Shown here: one piece after another, positions 53,872-63,895 of the stretch | Numbering within the stretch: the first letter of the stretch is position 1 | How the letters are laid out: each line of letters opens with the position of its first letter | Assembly: GCA_001920415.1 (NCBI GenBank) | Contig: MNJR01000126.1 | Location: forward strand, 1 to 64,000 | Length of the DNA: 64,000 nt | Direction of reading: 5' to 3' | From: Acidobacteria bacterium 13_1_20CM_3_53_8 | Lineage (GTDB): Bacteria; Acidobacteriota; Blastocatellia; Pyrinomonadales; Pyrinomonadaceae | Program-made: the position numbers and the translations under genes | The notes under the pieces: model-generated | Database searches by the model: none | Told to the model about the DNA's origin: nothing | What the model saw: the letters and a program-made list of their open reading frames with translations, nothing else

Positions 53872-55179
53872 ATGGCGCGCCGAACGACAAAAACTCTTTT
53901 CGCCGAGGACGAGCCGGTTGAAGCCGTAAATGTGGCCGCGCCGCTCGCCGAACGCATGCGACCGCGCCTCTTGGAAGAGTTCGTAGGCCAGGAGCACTTG
54001 GTCGGCGAAGGTCGTATCCTGCGCCGGTTGATTGAAGGCGCAGGCGCTCTGCCGTCGCTTATCTTGTGGGGCGCGCCGGGCACTGGCAAGACCACGCTTG
54101 CGCGTCTGCTCGCGGAAAAGAGCGGCGCGCATTTCGTTCCGCTCTCGGCAGTATTCTCCGGCGTCAAGGATGTTCGCGCGGCTATATCGGAAGCGCGTGA
54201 AGCCAGAAAACATGGCGAGCGCACAGTGCTTTTCATTGACGAGATTCACCGATTCAACAAGGCACAGCAGGATGCGTTGCTGCCGGCAGTCGAAAGCGGC
54301 ACGGTCACGCTCATTGGCGCGACCACCGAAAATCCTTCGTTCGAGGTCACGGGCGCGCTGCTTTCTCGCAGCCGCGTTCTAGTCTTAAATCCCCTCACGG
54401 AAGAATCAATCGAAGAGATTCTTCGGCGCGCGCTCGCAGACAGTGAGCGCGGACTTGCGCAGCTTCATCCAGATGTTTCGGACGAGATGATAAAGCGTCT
54501 GGCGCATTCAGCCGCAGGCGACGCGCGCGTAGGACTGGCGGCTCTTGAAGCTGCTGTTGAATCAACCGAACCGGACAAAGAAGGCGTTCGTCGCGTTACG
54601 CTTGAGACAATCGTAGAAGCATTGGGGCGCGCTCACTACGCTTACGATAAAGGAGGCGAGGAGCATTACAATCTAGCCTCCGCGCTCATCAAATCACTGC
54701 GCAATTCCGACGTGAACGCGGCGCTCTACTGGCTCGCGCGTCTGATTGAAGGCGGCGCTGATCCTGTTTTCATAGCCCGCCGCCTCTGCATACTCGCTTC
54801 TGAAGACATCGGTCTTGCAGACCCGCAGGCAATGGTGCAGGCTGCGGCTGCGGCAGAGATAACCCGGTTAATAGGATTGCCCGAAGCGCTCTATCCTCTC
54901 TCGCAAGCGACCATTTACTTGGCTCAAGCTCCGAAATCCAACGCAGTCAAGCGCGCATACATGGCCGCAGCAGAAGATGCTGCCGAGACCGCGCGCGAGC
55001 CTGTGCCGCTGCACCTGCGCAACGCCGTCACGCCGCTCATGAAGCGCGTGGGCTACGGCTCAGGCTATCGCTATGTGCACAGCGACTCGCGCGCGCGCGA
55101 AGAGATGGAGTGTCTGCCAGAGCGTTTGAGCGGCAGGATATATTATGATGAAGATGATGAGGAAGTAGATAGTAGTTAG
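53872..55179 (+). CDS. rarA: Replication-associated recombination protein RarA (MgsA)
   Basis: 435 residues, an AAA+ ATPase related to clamp loaders that acts at stalled forks. Walker A GAPGTGKTTLA near residue 66, Walker B LFIDEIHRFNKAQQDALLP, sensor 1 GATTENPSFEV, and the C-terminal tetramerisation region (HYNLASALIKSLRNSDVNAA, YWLARLIEGGADPVFIARRL). The last residues (DDEEVDSS) are encoded by the left arm of hairpin 55165-55289 and replace the usual end after GRIYYDE. ATG at 53872. Confidence 0.95.
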   Translation: MARRTTKTLFAEDEPVEAVNVAAPLAERMRPRLLEEFVGQEHLVGEGRILRRLIEGAGALPSLILWGAPGTGKTTLARLLAEKSGAHFVPLSAVFSGVKDVRAAISEAREARKHGERTVLFIDEIHRFNKAQQDALLPAVESGTVTLIGATTENPSFEVTGALLSRSRVLVLNPLTEESIEEILRRALADSERGLAQLHPDVSDEMIKRLAHSAAGDARVGLAALEAAVESTEPDKEGVRRVTLETIVEALGRAHYAYDKGGEEHYNLASALIKSLRNSDVNAALYWLARLIEGGADPVFIARRLCILASEDIGLADPQAMVQAAAAAEITRLIGLPEALYPLSQATIYLAQAPKSNAVKRAYMAAAEDAAETAREPVPLHLRNAVTPLMKRVGYGSGYRYVHSDSRAREEMECLPERLSGRIYYDEDDEEVDSS

Positions 55180-55289
55180 TAGTTAGTAGTTTTTCTAACT
55201 GTTCAGTCTTGAGAGATAAAATGCAATCTTGAAAGCTGCTCAATCTTTTATGCTGGCTACTAACTACTAACTACTAACTACTATCTACT
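55165..55289. repeat. Hairpin element, family G (TAGTAGTTAGTAGTTAG words)
   Basis: Left arm about 55165-55191, right arm about 55259-55288, nearly perfect inverted copies of a TAGTAGT/TAGTTAG tandem. It supplies the stop codon of rarA. Confidence 0.82.
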
Positions 55290-55312
55290 CCATTCACGAG
55301 GTGACTTAAAGA

Positions 55313-56131
55313 GTGGCTGAAAGAAAATCGGAAAAAGAGTTGGCGTTCCTGCACGAGCTTTATGTGGCGACCGATTGGGGCGAGAGGTTCGCCGCGTTGA
55401 TTGACGAGCATGTGGAGTTGCCGAAAGAGGGGCGCGTGCTCTATGTAGAGTCCGGTACTGGCAGCCACGCGATGGCTATGCAGGAGCGGTTCGAGGATAA
55501 GGTGACGCTCGTTTGCGTGGATGAGAGCGAGGAGCGCCTTGAGCTTGCGCGCGTGAAGGCCATAGCGATGAATGCCGAGCCTGAGTTTCGCGCGGCGCAA
55601 CCAGATAATTTGTGGCTCAGAGACGACCAATTTGATCTTGTCATTGGCAACGGCTCGCTCGTAGCTTATGACCGACTTGATAGGATGTTCTCCGAACTCG
55701 TTCGCGTCACCACGCCCGGCGGCACAGTCGCCTTCACGCTCCCGACCTCTTCCAGCTTCGGAGAATTTTTCTCAATCTACTGGGAGGCTTTGCGCAGCGC
55801 CGGGTTGGAAGAGCACGGCATTGACGTGGAAGAGTTGATTATGGAATTGCCGACTGTTTCGCAGGTCGAAGCGATGGCTGAGCAAGAAGGTTTAGAGAAT
55901 GTCTCGTCTTGGACGAGCATTGAGGAGTTCGATTATGAATCTGGCGAAGAGTTTTTGAACTCGCCGTTGATTACAGATTTTCTGTTAAGAGAATGGCTAA
56001 GGGAATTGCCCGAAGCTGCGCAGGACAAAGTTTCGGCTGAAATTGCGCGCATCATTGACGAGGAGCGGCAGAATATGGATTTCGCTCTCTCGGTCAAAGC
56101 GACTCTGGTCGTAGGTCGTAAAGCGAACTAA
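55313..56131 (+). CDS. Class I SAM-dependent methyltransferase-like protein
   Basis: 272 residues, start GTG 55313 with GAGGTGA eight nt upstream. The Rossmann methyltransferase core is visible: VLYVESGTGSHAMAMQERF (motif I), VTLVCVDESEERLELARVKA, FDLVIGNGSLVAYDRLDRMF (motif IV) and VRVTTPGGTVAFTLPTSSSF. Residues 165-235 form an acidic helical C-terminal part. The substrate is unknown. Its stop codon coincides with the left end of a MITE-like element. Confidence 0.85.
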   Translation: MAERKSEKELAFLHELYVATDWGERFAALIDEHVELPKEGRVLYVESGTGSHAMAMQERFEDKVTLVCVDESEERLELARVKAIAMNAEPEFRAAQPDNLWLRDDQFDLVIGNGSLVAYDRLDRMFSELVRVTTPGGTVAFTLPTSSSFGEFFSIYWEALRSAGLEEHGIDVEELIMELPTVSQVEAMAEQEGLENVSSWTSIEEFDYESGEEFLNSPLITDFLLREWLRELPEAAQDKVSAEIARIIDEERQNMDFALSVKATLVVGRKAN

Positions 56132-56305
56132 TACCAGATTGCAAAACAAAATAAGGAAGAGCGGGGGCAAGCCCGCCTTCCCAACCTATGAGGTTATGGG
56201 AGTTGAGCGCTTTAAATTCCAAAGCTCAAGATTATTAATCTCACTGGTATGGAAGGCGGGCTTGCCCCAGCTCTTCCTTCCTTATTTTATTGTGCAATTC
56301 GGTAT
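56131..56305. mobile_element. MITE-like element, family H, copy 2
   Basis: Imperfect 29-bp terminal inverted repeats beginning ATACCAGATTGCA (56131) and, on the other strand, ATACCGAATTGCA (ending 56305). Inside is the GCGGGGGCAAGCCCGCC arm pair (about 56161-56179 and 56252-56272). Related in arms, loop and left flank to 12252-12414. Confidence 0.75.
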
Positions 56306-56320
56306 AAGAAGAGAAAGGAT

Positions 56321-56401
56321 AAAGAAGAGGGAAAAGGGGAATGACTAACTGTCTTCTCCTTTTTCCCTTTTACCCATTTCCCCTTTTCCCCTCTTCTTTA
56401 T
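56321..56401. repeat. Hairpin element, family F
   Basis: AAAGAAGAGGGAAAAGGGGA (56321-56340) pairs with the region ending TCCCCTCTTCTTTA (56401). It lies beside the MITE copy, between convergent genes. Confidence 0.75.
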
Positions 56402-56410
56402 AGAGACTCT

Positions 56411-56758
56411 TTAGCGGGGATTATCTGTAGGCCTGTCGGACACAACTCTTTCGCCTTCCAGCCTGTTTGTTTCAGCGGCGCGCACGCGTGTGGCGCGTCG
56501 TCTGGCTTCCTCGAACAACTGCTCGTCGTCAACATCCGCTAGCTGTGATTTTTGTCCTGAAACCTCTGTGCCACGACCCTTCTCCAGACGCGCTTCTTCA
56601 TCAGCTTCCGAGATTCCTTCACGAAAGGCTCGCTTGCTCTGGCCCAAGGCTTTCGCAAGCTGTGGCAATTTGCTGCCGCCGAAAAGAAGAACGATCACGG
56701 CAAGAACGAAGATCCAAAGCATAGGGCTTTCGATCATCAATATTATCCAACTGTTCAT
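56411..56758 (-). CDS. tatA: Twin-arginine translocase subunit TatA/TatB-like
   Basis: 115 residues. One N-terminal transmembrane helix (SPMLWIFVLAVIVLLFGGSK) leading into the conserved FGGSKLPQLAKALGQSKRAF hinge and amphipathic helix of TatA/E, then an acidic C-terminal tail (ISEADEEARLEKGRGTEVSG). It forms the protein-conducting pore for folded Tat substrates; the MsrP and hemerythrin proteins in this window carry Tat-like signals. ATG ends at 56758 after AGGAG. No tatC is adjacent. Confidence 0.9.
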   Translation of the reverse strand: MNSWIILMIESPMLWIFVLAVIVLLFGGSKLPQLAKALGQSKRAFREGISEADEEARLEKGRGTEVSGQKSQLADVDDEQLFEEARRRATRVRAAETNRLEGERVVSDRPTDNPR

Positions 56759-56812
56759 AACTAAAGCTCCTATAGGACGACCAATTCGGTCGTATAAATT
56801 ATACGCTCGCCT

Positions 56813-57340
56813 TCACTCTCCGCTGTTCGATTCATAAAAAAGATACTTGCGCCAGGTTTCGTCCGCTCTTCCAAGATAGCGCATGATCTGTCTGTTAACA
56901 TGAAGCGAAAACCCACGAGGCCGTCTGAGCAGGTGCATGCCTGCTTCTTCAGGCGTGCGGCTGCCTTTCAGATGGTTGCAGCGCTTGCAGCAGGCTACCA
57001 GATTGTCCCATGTAGAATCTCCCCCGCGCGAGCGCGGCAGCACATGGTCAAGCGTCAATTCGGCGGGGGAAAACTGTTTGCCGCAATACTGGCACGTCGA
57101 ATGGTCGCGCAGCAGAATGTTCTTGCGCGAGAGCGAGCGCCGCTCAAACGGAATGTGTATATATTCAATCAGTCGTATGACGGAAGGGGCATGGATAGAG
57201 AGCTTCGCCGAATGAAGCATGTGCCCGTTGTGCTCTTCGACGCGCGCGACTCCTTTGAAAATCATCACCACCGCGCGCCGCTCTGTGCACACGTTAATGG
57301 GTTCAAAAGATGCGTTCAGGACTAGAACTCGTCCGTTCAT
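56813..57340 (-). CDS. HNH endonuclease family protein
   Basis: 175 residues from ATG 57340 ([20 protein letters not shown]). The HNH nuclease motif is complete: CQYCGKQ and CCKRCNH zinc cysteines flank [20 protein letters not shown] with the catalytic His-Asn pair. N-terminal 90 residues are those of the common housekeeping HNH proteins of unknown target, often found in Acidobacteria, Cyanobacteria and Chloroflexi. No restriction-modification partner is adjacent, so a role in DNA repair or RNA/DNA processing is possible but unproven. Confidence 0.88.
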   Translation of the reverse strand: MNGRVLVLNASFEPINVCTERRAVVMIFKGVARVEEHNGHMLHSAKLSIHAPSVIRLIEYIHIPFERRSLSRKNILLRDHSTCQYCGKQFSPAELTLDHVLPRSRGGDSTWDNLVACCKRCNHLKGSRTPEEAGMHLLRRPRGFSLHVNRQIMRYLGRADETWRKYLFYESNSGE

Positions 57341-57458
57341 ACTGCCTTCCGATATTACGCGAGTGCGCGCAAGGGTGTCAAAATTTCCCCCGCGCCGCCT
57401 ACAGTTAGATGCACACTGAATGGCGCATGACAGCCCGAAACCCCAGTAAAAATGGCTT

Positions 57459-58406
57459 TTACGCGCCGCGAAAGCGGTCAGTGGCGTCAACCAAAGCGTC
57501 AACGATGCCAGGCTCGCTTATCGAATGCCCTGCGTCCGGTATGACTTTCAGTTCCGCTTCAGGCCATGCGCGATGCAACTCCCAAGCGCTTCTGATAGGG
57601 CACACAACGTCGTATCGCCCTTGCGCTATGACCCCAGGAATGTGCCGAATCTTCCCTACGTTTTCAATCAGAAAGTTTTCGGTCGGGAAGAAAGAGTTGT
57701 GCATGAAGTAATGGCACTCTATACGAGCGAAAGCGACTGCGAATTCAGGATCGCCAAAATGGTCAATCGCGTTCGGGTCTGGATGAAGCTTAGAAGTGCT
57801 CCCTTCCCAGATGCTCCACGCGCGCGCGGCTTCCAGACGAACATGCTCATCATCGCTCGTCAAACGTCTGTAATAGGCCGAGACCAAATCACTGCGCTCT
57901 TCCACTGGGATGATTTTCAGATACTCTTCCCACACGTCCGGGAAAATCCAGCTAGCGCCGTCCTGATAGAACCACTGAATCTCTTTCGGTCGGCAAAGGA
58001 AGATTCCGCGCAAGACTAATTGACGAACTCTGTCGGGATGAGTTTGCGCGTAAGCGAGCGCGAGCGTGCTGCCCCACGAGCCGCCGAACACTTGCCAGCT
58101 TTCAATTCCAAGATGCTCGCGTAAAGTTTCTATGTCCTCGACAAGATGCCACGTAGTATTCTCTTCCAACTCTGCATGCGGCGTTGACTTGCCTGAGCCG
58201 CGCTGGTCGAAGAGCACAATGCGGTAAGCCTTCGGATCATGGTAACGGCGATAATCCGGCACGACGCCGCCACCCGGCCCACCGTGCAGGAAAACAACGG
58301 GCTTGCCCTCTGGGTTTCCGCACTGTTCGTAATGAAGATTATGAATGGGCGAGACCTGAAGGCGTCCCTCACCGTAAGGCTCAATCGCGTCGTAGAGTCC
58401 TTTCAT
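57459..58406 (-). CDS. pip: Prolyl aminopeptidase
   Basis: About 315 residues from ATG 58406 ([20 protein letters not shown]); an ATG slightly upstream is possible and the longer frame only reads into a hairpin. Alpha/beta-hydrolase of peptidase family S33: oxyanion [16 protein letters not shown], nucleophile [17 protein letters not shown], Asp in GRYDVVCP and His in GHSISEPG. It releases N-terminal proline from peptides in the cytoplasm. Length and motifs are those of the classical enzyme. Confidence 0.94.
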   Translation of the reverse strand: MKGLYDAIEPYGEGRLQVSPIHNLHYEQCGNPEGKPVVFLHGGPGGGVVPDYRRYHDPKAYRIVLFDQRGSGKSTPHAELEENTTWHLVEDIETLREHLGIESWQVFGGSWGSTLALAYAQTHPDRVRQLVLRGIFLCRPKEIQWFYQDGASWIFPDVWEEYLKIIPVEERSDLVSAYYRRLTSDDEHVRLEAARAWSIWEGSTSKLHPDPNAIDHFGDPEFAVAFARIECHYFMHNSFFPTENFLIENVGKIRHIPGVIAQGRYDVVCPIRSAWELHRAWPEAELKVIPDAGHSISEPGIVDALVDATDRFRGA

Positions 58407-58453
58407 GCCCAACATCATACAGATGTCAGTAAAAAAAGTCAGGGGTCGGATTA

Positions 58454-58533
58454 ATTGCGGAATGCGGATTTCGGATTGCGGATTGAAAAGCTTGATTCTT
58501 AAATCCGCAATCCGAAATCCCAAATCCGCAATC
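58454..58533. repeat. Hairpin element, family C variant (GCGGATTTCGGATTGCGG words)
   Basis: Left arm about 58454-58484, right arm about 58501-58533. The words resemble family C with TTTT replaced by TGCG. Confidence 0.75.
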
Positions 58534-58552
58534 AAACAGACTCCAGACTTTT

Positions 58553-59311
58553 TCAGATTGGTCGTGCAACCGTTAGCACGAAGACATCTTGCGCCCCTGC
58601 GGAGAGGAGCGCGTCGGCGCAGGCCGAAACGGTTGCGCCTGTGGTGAGGACATCGTCAATTAGAAGTATTCGCTTGTTAGCTATAAGGCGCGGTCGCTCT
58701 ACTCTGAATGCGTTCATGACGGACTCGCGACGCGACTGCGCATCCATGCCAGCGCGATGTCTTTCCGTGCGCGTCTGGCGCACCAGGCTGTGTTCATCGA
58801 AAGGAAGTTTAGAAACGGAAGCTAGAGCTTTGCCAATCGCTGCTGCCTGATTGAATCCGCGATTCCTGAATCTTTCAGCATGAAGCGGAACGGGAACGAT
58901 TAGCGTCGCGTCACGAAGCGGAGCGCGCTTTTGCGCTTCCGATAAAAGAAGCGAGAGATGTTTTGAGACATGCGGCGAGCGTTTCAACTCCAGCACGGAT
59001 GCTCTGAGCGCACCCTCATACACTCCGCACGCGCGAGCAACAGTGAAAGCTTCAGCGTCGCATCGGCGACAGCGAACCTCTTCCCTGTGCTCTTCGCCAA
59101 TAATTCCCGTTGAGATTGCGCCGCACTTCCAACAAATAGTTTCAGTGCCATCGAACACGCGCGTCCCTTTCCAGCACGACTCGCATGCTACGCCATTGGC
59201 TCGCGCATCCACGCTGCCGCCGCAAACGGCGCAAAGCTGTGGGTAAACGAGAGCGAGCGCGGCGTCGTAAAGCGAGTTTGCGATTTGTGCTGTTCCAAGT
59301 GTAAAGCGCAT
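58553..59311 (-). CDS. ComF family phosphoribosyltransferase-like protein
   Basis: 252 residues. An N-terminal zinc-ribbon with four cysteine pairs (CAVCGGSV, CESCW, CWKCG, CRRCD) precedes a type I phosphoribosyltransferase domain: the PRPP loop is ILLIDDVLTTGATVSACADA near residue 215, and RFRNRGFNQAAAIGKALA supports it. ComF proteins assist DNA uptake or recombination-linked transformation; some relatives are amidophosphoribosyltransferase-like. ATG ends at 59311 after AGGA. Confidence 0.9.
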   Translation of the reverse strand: MRFTLGTAQIANSLYDAALALVYPQLCAVCGGSVDARANGVACESCWKGTRVFDGTETICWKCGAISTGIIGEEHREEVRCRRCDAEAFTVARACGVYEGALRASVLELKRSPHVSKHLSLLLSEAQKRAPLRDATLIVPVPLHAERFRNRGFNQAAAIGKALASVSKLPFDEHSLVRQTRTERHRAGMDAQSRRESVMNAFRVERPRLIANKRILLIDDVLTTGATVSACADALLSAGAQDVFVLTVARPI

Positions 59312-59344
59312 CTGTGTCCTGCGACGCGCGCGCGTCCTCGCAAA

Positions 59345-59397
59345 AATGAAAAGAGCCTCTAGCTATAGCGCAGGATTCCGCTCTATAGCTAGAGGCC
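59345..59397 (-). terminator. Rho-independent terminator of the DksA/TraR-like gene
   Basis: GCCTCTAGCTATAG (59355-59368) and its complement (59383-59396) form a 14-bp stem. Read on the minus strand it is followed by CTCTTTTCATTTTT. Confidence 0.85.
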
Positions 59398-59428
59398 GCA
59401 GATTATTACATGCCGCGACTAAATTTTT

Positions 59429-59797
59429 CTACTCTTCATCTTCTGTCAGAAGCCCGCGCTCCTGTAAGTCCTGGCATCTGAGGCAATGGCGTGCCCAGGG
59501 CACAGCCTCAAGCCTCTTCTCCTGCACAGGCTCGCCGCAGTGTACGCATTCGCCATACTCGCCCTCTTCTATCCTATCAAGAGCCTCGTCAATCAACTCC
59601 AACAGCTTGCGATCATTCGCAGACATTGAGACCAGCAACTCTTTCGTGTAGGCGTTCGCGGCCATATCCGCAGGGTCTTGCGTGGCCTCTGAGTCGCGCT
59701 CGCGGCTGTACATCTCCGCCGCTTCGACCTGCCCAACAAGCCCCTCGCGCCGCGCGAGCAATCTATCTCTGTACGATTTAACTTTTCTCTTGTCCAT
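59429..59797 (-). CDS. DksA/TraR family zinc-finger regulator
   Basis: 122 residues from ATG 59797 ([20 protein letters not shown]). A coiled-coil N-terminus leads to the DksA-type zinc finger CVHCG ... HCLRCQDLQ (C-x2-C and C-x2-C) near residues 86-112. Such proteins bind the RNA polymerase secondary channel and change transcription, often with ppGpp. The acidic tip residues of DksA are not clearly conserved ([19 protein letters not shown]), so this is a general TraR/DksA-like protein. It is followed by its own terminator. Confidence 0.88.
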   Translation of the reverse strand: MDKRKVKSYRDRLLARREGLVGQVEAAEMYSRERDSEATQDPADMAANAYTKELLVSMSANDRKLLELIDEALDRIEEGEYGECVHCGEPVQEKRLEAVPWARHCLRCQDLQERGLLTEDEE

Positions 59798-59825
59798 CTT
59801 TTCCGCTTCAATCCCTCCGGGTCTT

Positions 59826-59942
59826 GAAGGGATGAGGGATGAAATAGGTTGAATGAATTGCACGTTGACGCAATCACTCCTTCTTATTCATCCCTCATCC
59901 CTCATCCTTCATCCCTCTTTTCATCCCTCATCCCTCATCCCT
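59826..59942. repeat. Hairpin element, family E, copy 2
   Basis: Left arm about 59828-59847; the right arm (59886-59942) contains extra tandem CATCCCT copies. Loop close to that of 38396-38497. It abuts the rlmH stop codon. Confidence 0.8.
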
Positions 59943-60326
59943 TACTTCTGGTACGGCAGACCGTGAATGATCGTGTACGCTCTGTAAAGCTGCTCGGCTA
60001 AAAGTACGCGAGCCATCTCGTGCGTCAGCGTCAGGCGCGAGAGCGACCAGCGCGCGTCTGCGCGTCTTATCACTCGCCGCCAGTTCCTGCGAACTCCACT
60101 CGCGCCCTTCTACATCTAGCAGAATGGCGAAAGTGTCAGCATGCAGCCCGCTTAAGATGCGCCGACTCTCCTCTTCGATGCCTTCGCGCTCGTCACCGGA
60201 TTTTGCCGCCGCAACTTCGCTTACATCACACCGCGCGAAGCGCGACAACCTTTTCAAATATTCTGCTGCGAGCGACCGCAGCCGCTCGTCCTTCGTCTTC
60301 CCCACCCAGATCAAGCGCAAACGCAT
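59928..60326 (-). pseudogene. rlmH: RlmH 23S rRNA methyltransferase gene, frameshifted with internal deletion
   Basis: The first about 82 codons (MRLRLIWVGKTKDERLRSLA to [11 protein letters not shown]) and, in another frame from about 60072 down to the stop at 59942, the conserved C-terminus ([20 protein letters not shown] then [20 protein letters not shown]) are clearly RlmH, the enzyme that methylates pseudouridine 1915 of 23S rRNA. The segment between them, normally holding the SAM-binding IGG-x-G loop, is missing, and the total of 385 nt is about 80 nt short. The undisturbed frame instead ends in meaningless sequence at 59928. Either the gene is dead or the assembly lost sequence here. 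Confidence 0.85.
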
Positions 60327-60334
60327 GGGCGACT

Positions 60335-60412
60335 GAAAAGGGGAAATGGGTAAAAGGGGAAAAGGTTAAAAGGAAGAAACTTCATGCGAATTCATCTCTT
60401 CCTCTTCCCCTT

Positions 60413-60442
<30 letters not shown>
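60335..60442. repeat. Hairpin element, family F
   Basis: Left arm about 60335-60373, right arm about 60396-60442. It lies directly before rlmH and contains the last codons and stop of the sigma-54 activator gene. Confidence 0.8.
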
Positions 60443-61359
<917 letters not shown>

Positions 61360-61363
<4 letters not shown>

Positions 61364-61854
61364 GATTGCCGTCTTCTCAAAGAGCTTTCCGATTCATCTG
61401 CCAAATCAGTGGGGAGCGGCACGCGCGCGGCATCGCGCCACAACCTTTCAAGATCGTAGAAGCGTCGCGCCTTCTCCTCAAAAACGTGCACGACGAAATC
61501 GCCGTAATCAACCAGAATCCACTCCGCAGTCTTATAACCTTCCACGCGCGCGGCTCGCGTGCCCTCTTTCTTTAACTGCTCGACCACTTCATCGGCTATG
61601 GCCTGCACCTGCCGCTGGTTAGTGCCACTCGTTATCATGAAATAGTCCGTGAAGGTGGCAACCTCGCGCAGATCAAGCACGACTATATCTAGCGCCTTCT
61701 TGTCGCTCGAAGCACGCAAAGCCGTGCAGATTCGCGCATCGAGCGCTTCCGCGCATTCGTCCGCCGCCGCTTGAGCCGCGTGCTTCTTAGCCTGTGCGCC
61801 TCTGGCCTGCTCTGGATGTAGAACCTTTTCTTTAATCGAAGAATTCTCTTTCAT
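61360..61854 (-). CDS. rsfS: Ribosomal silencing factor RsfS
   Basis: 164 residues. The DUF143 core is clear: DIVVLDLREVATFTDYFMIT, SGTNQRQVQAIADEVVEQLK and EWILVDYGDFVVHVFEEKAR. RsfS binds ribosomal protein L14 and blocks subunit joining when nutrients are short. An extra charged N-terminal extension of about 45 residues (LHPEQARGAQAKKHAAQAAA) is unlike the 105-120-residue standard. Its neighbours nadD upstream and rlmH downstream are classical partners; here the sigma-54 activator is inserted before rlmH. Overlaps nadD by 4 bp. Confidence 0.92.
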
Positions 61855-62525
61855 GCTTCTCTGTAGAGTCTGTATTTCTCTATGTAATCCGCCACGCTCG
61901 GCGGAACTAATTTAGCAAGTTCGCGCGCTCGGCCACGCCGCGCTAACTGGCGCACCTGCGTGCTTGAAACGTCTTTCACCACAGCGTCGGTCACGAAAAT
62001 TTTCTCGCCCGCGCTTTTTTCAACTTCATTCAAAATCCGCTCGCTGCTAGCTCCGCGAAGATCAATCACCCTGCTTTGAAACTCCTCGCCAACGTGCGCC
62101 GCATCAAGTTCGTAGCCGGGTCTGGTGACGACTATGTGATCCGACATTTCAAGCACGCGCCGCCACTCGCGCCACGTCTGAATCTCTCGCCAGGAGTCCG
62201 CGCCCATCACTAAGAATAGCCGCGCGCTCTCCTTCATCTCACTCTGCAAGCGCGAAAGCGTCTCGACCGTGTAAGGTTTTTCCGGCGCGTCCAACTCTAC
62301 GCTCGAAACACGAAGCCTCTCATCGTGCTCTGTTGCGAGCGCAAGCATGGCGTAACGATGCCACGCGGAAGTCACATCACGCGATCTTTTGTGCGGCGCA
62401 AGCGTTGCCGGGATGAAAAGAACTTCGTCGAGCGCGAAAAGCTCCAGCAGTTTTTCCGCCACGCTCAAGTGGCCCAGGTGAACAGGGTCGAACGTCCCGC
62501 CGTAGAGAGCAATGCGCCTCTTCAT
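61851..62525 (-). CDS. nadD: Nicotinate-nucleotide adenylyltransferase NadD
   Basis: 224 residues. The nucleotidyltransferase signature GGTFDPVHLGHLSVAEK lies at residues 9-25, PATLAPHKRSRDVTSAWHRY binds the nucleotide region, and VSSTQVRQLARRG replaces the usual ISSTEIR motif. It adenylates nicotinate mononucleotide in NAD synthesis. ATG ends at 62525; the end overlaps rsfS by 4 bp. Directly upstream is a family A hairpin at 62533-62678 and then obgE. Confidence 0.95.
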   Translation of the reverse strand: MKRRIALYGGTFDPVHLGHLSVAEKLLELFALDEVLFIPATLAPHKRSRDVTSAWHRYAMLALATEHDERLRVSSVELDAPEKPYTVETLSRLQSEMKESARLFLVMGADSWREIQTWREWRRVLEMSDHIVVTRPGYELDAAHVGEEFQSRVIDLRGASSERILNEVEKSAGEKIFVTDAVVKDVSSTQVRQLARRGRARELAKLVPPSVADYIEKYRLYREA

Positions 62526-62532
62526 AAAACTG

Positions 62533-62678
62533 GACGCGGAGACGCGGGGACGCGGCGACGCGGCGAAAAGAACAGATATTTTTTGATAAAGCTCTGCATA
62601 AGATTCGCTGCCGTTTCTCCTGAAACCTCACACGCTCGTTTCCTTCGCCGCGTCTCCGCGTCCCCGCGTCTCCGCGTC
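62533..62678. repeat. Hairpin element, family A
   Basis: Left arm about 62533-62567, right arm about 62646-62678, GC-rich words GACGCGGAGACGCGG. It begins directly after the obgE stop codon at 62680 (the bases next to it are TGA then TGACGCGG on the minus strand). Confidence 0.82.
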
Positions 62679-62679
62679 A

Positions 62680-63811
<1,132 letters not shown>

Positions 63812-63895
63812 GAAAATGCGCCGCTCAGTTCGCTTCGTGTTAGAGCACACGGGCGCGGGCGGTCGCATTCAAAGCGGGTTTTTCGGGAAAACCCT

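Noticed and set aside
58407-58535. Longer start for prolyl aminopeptidase
   Set aside because: The extra N-terminus is only translation of a hairpin element; the family begins at MKGLYDA.
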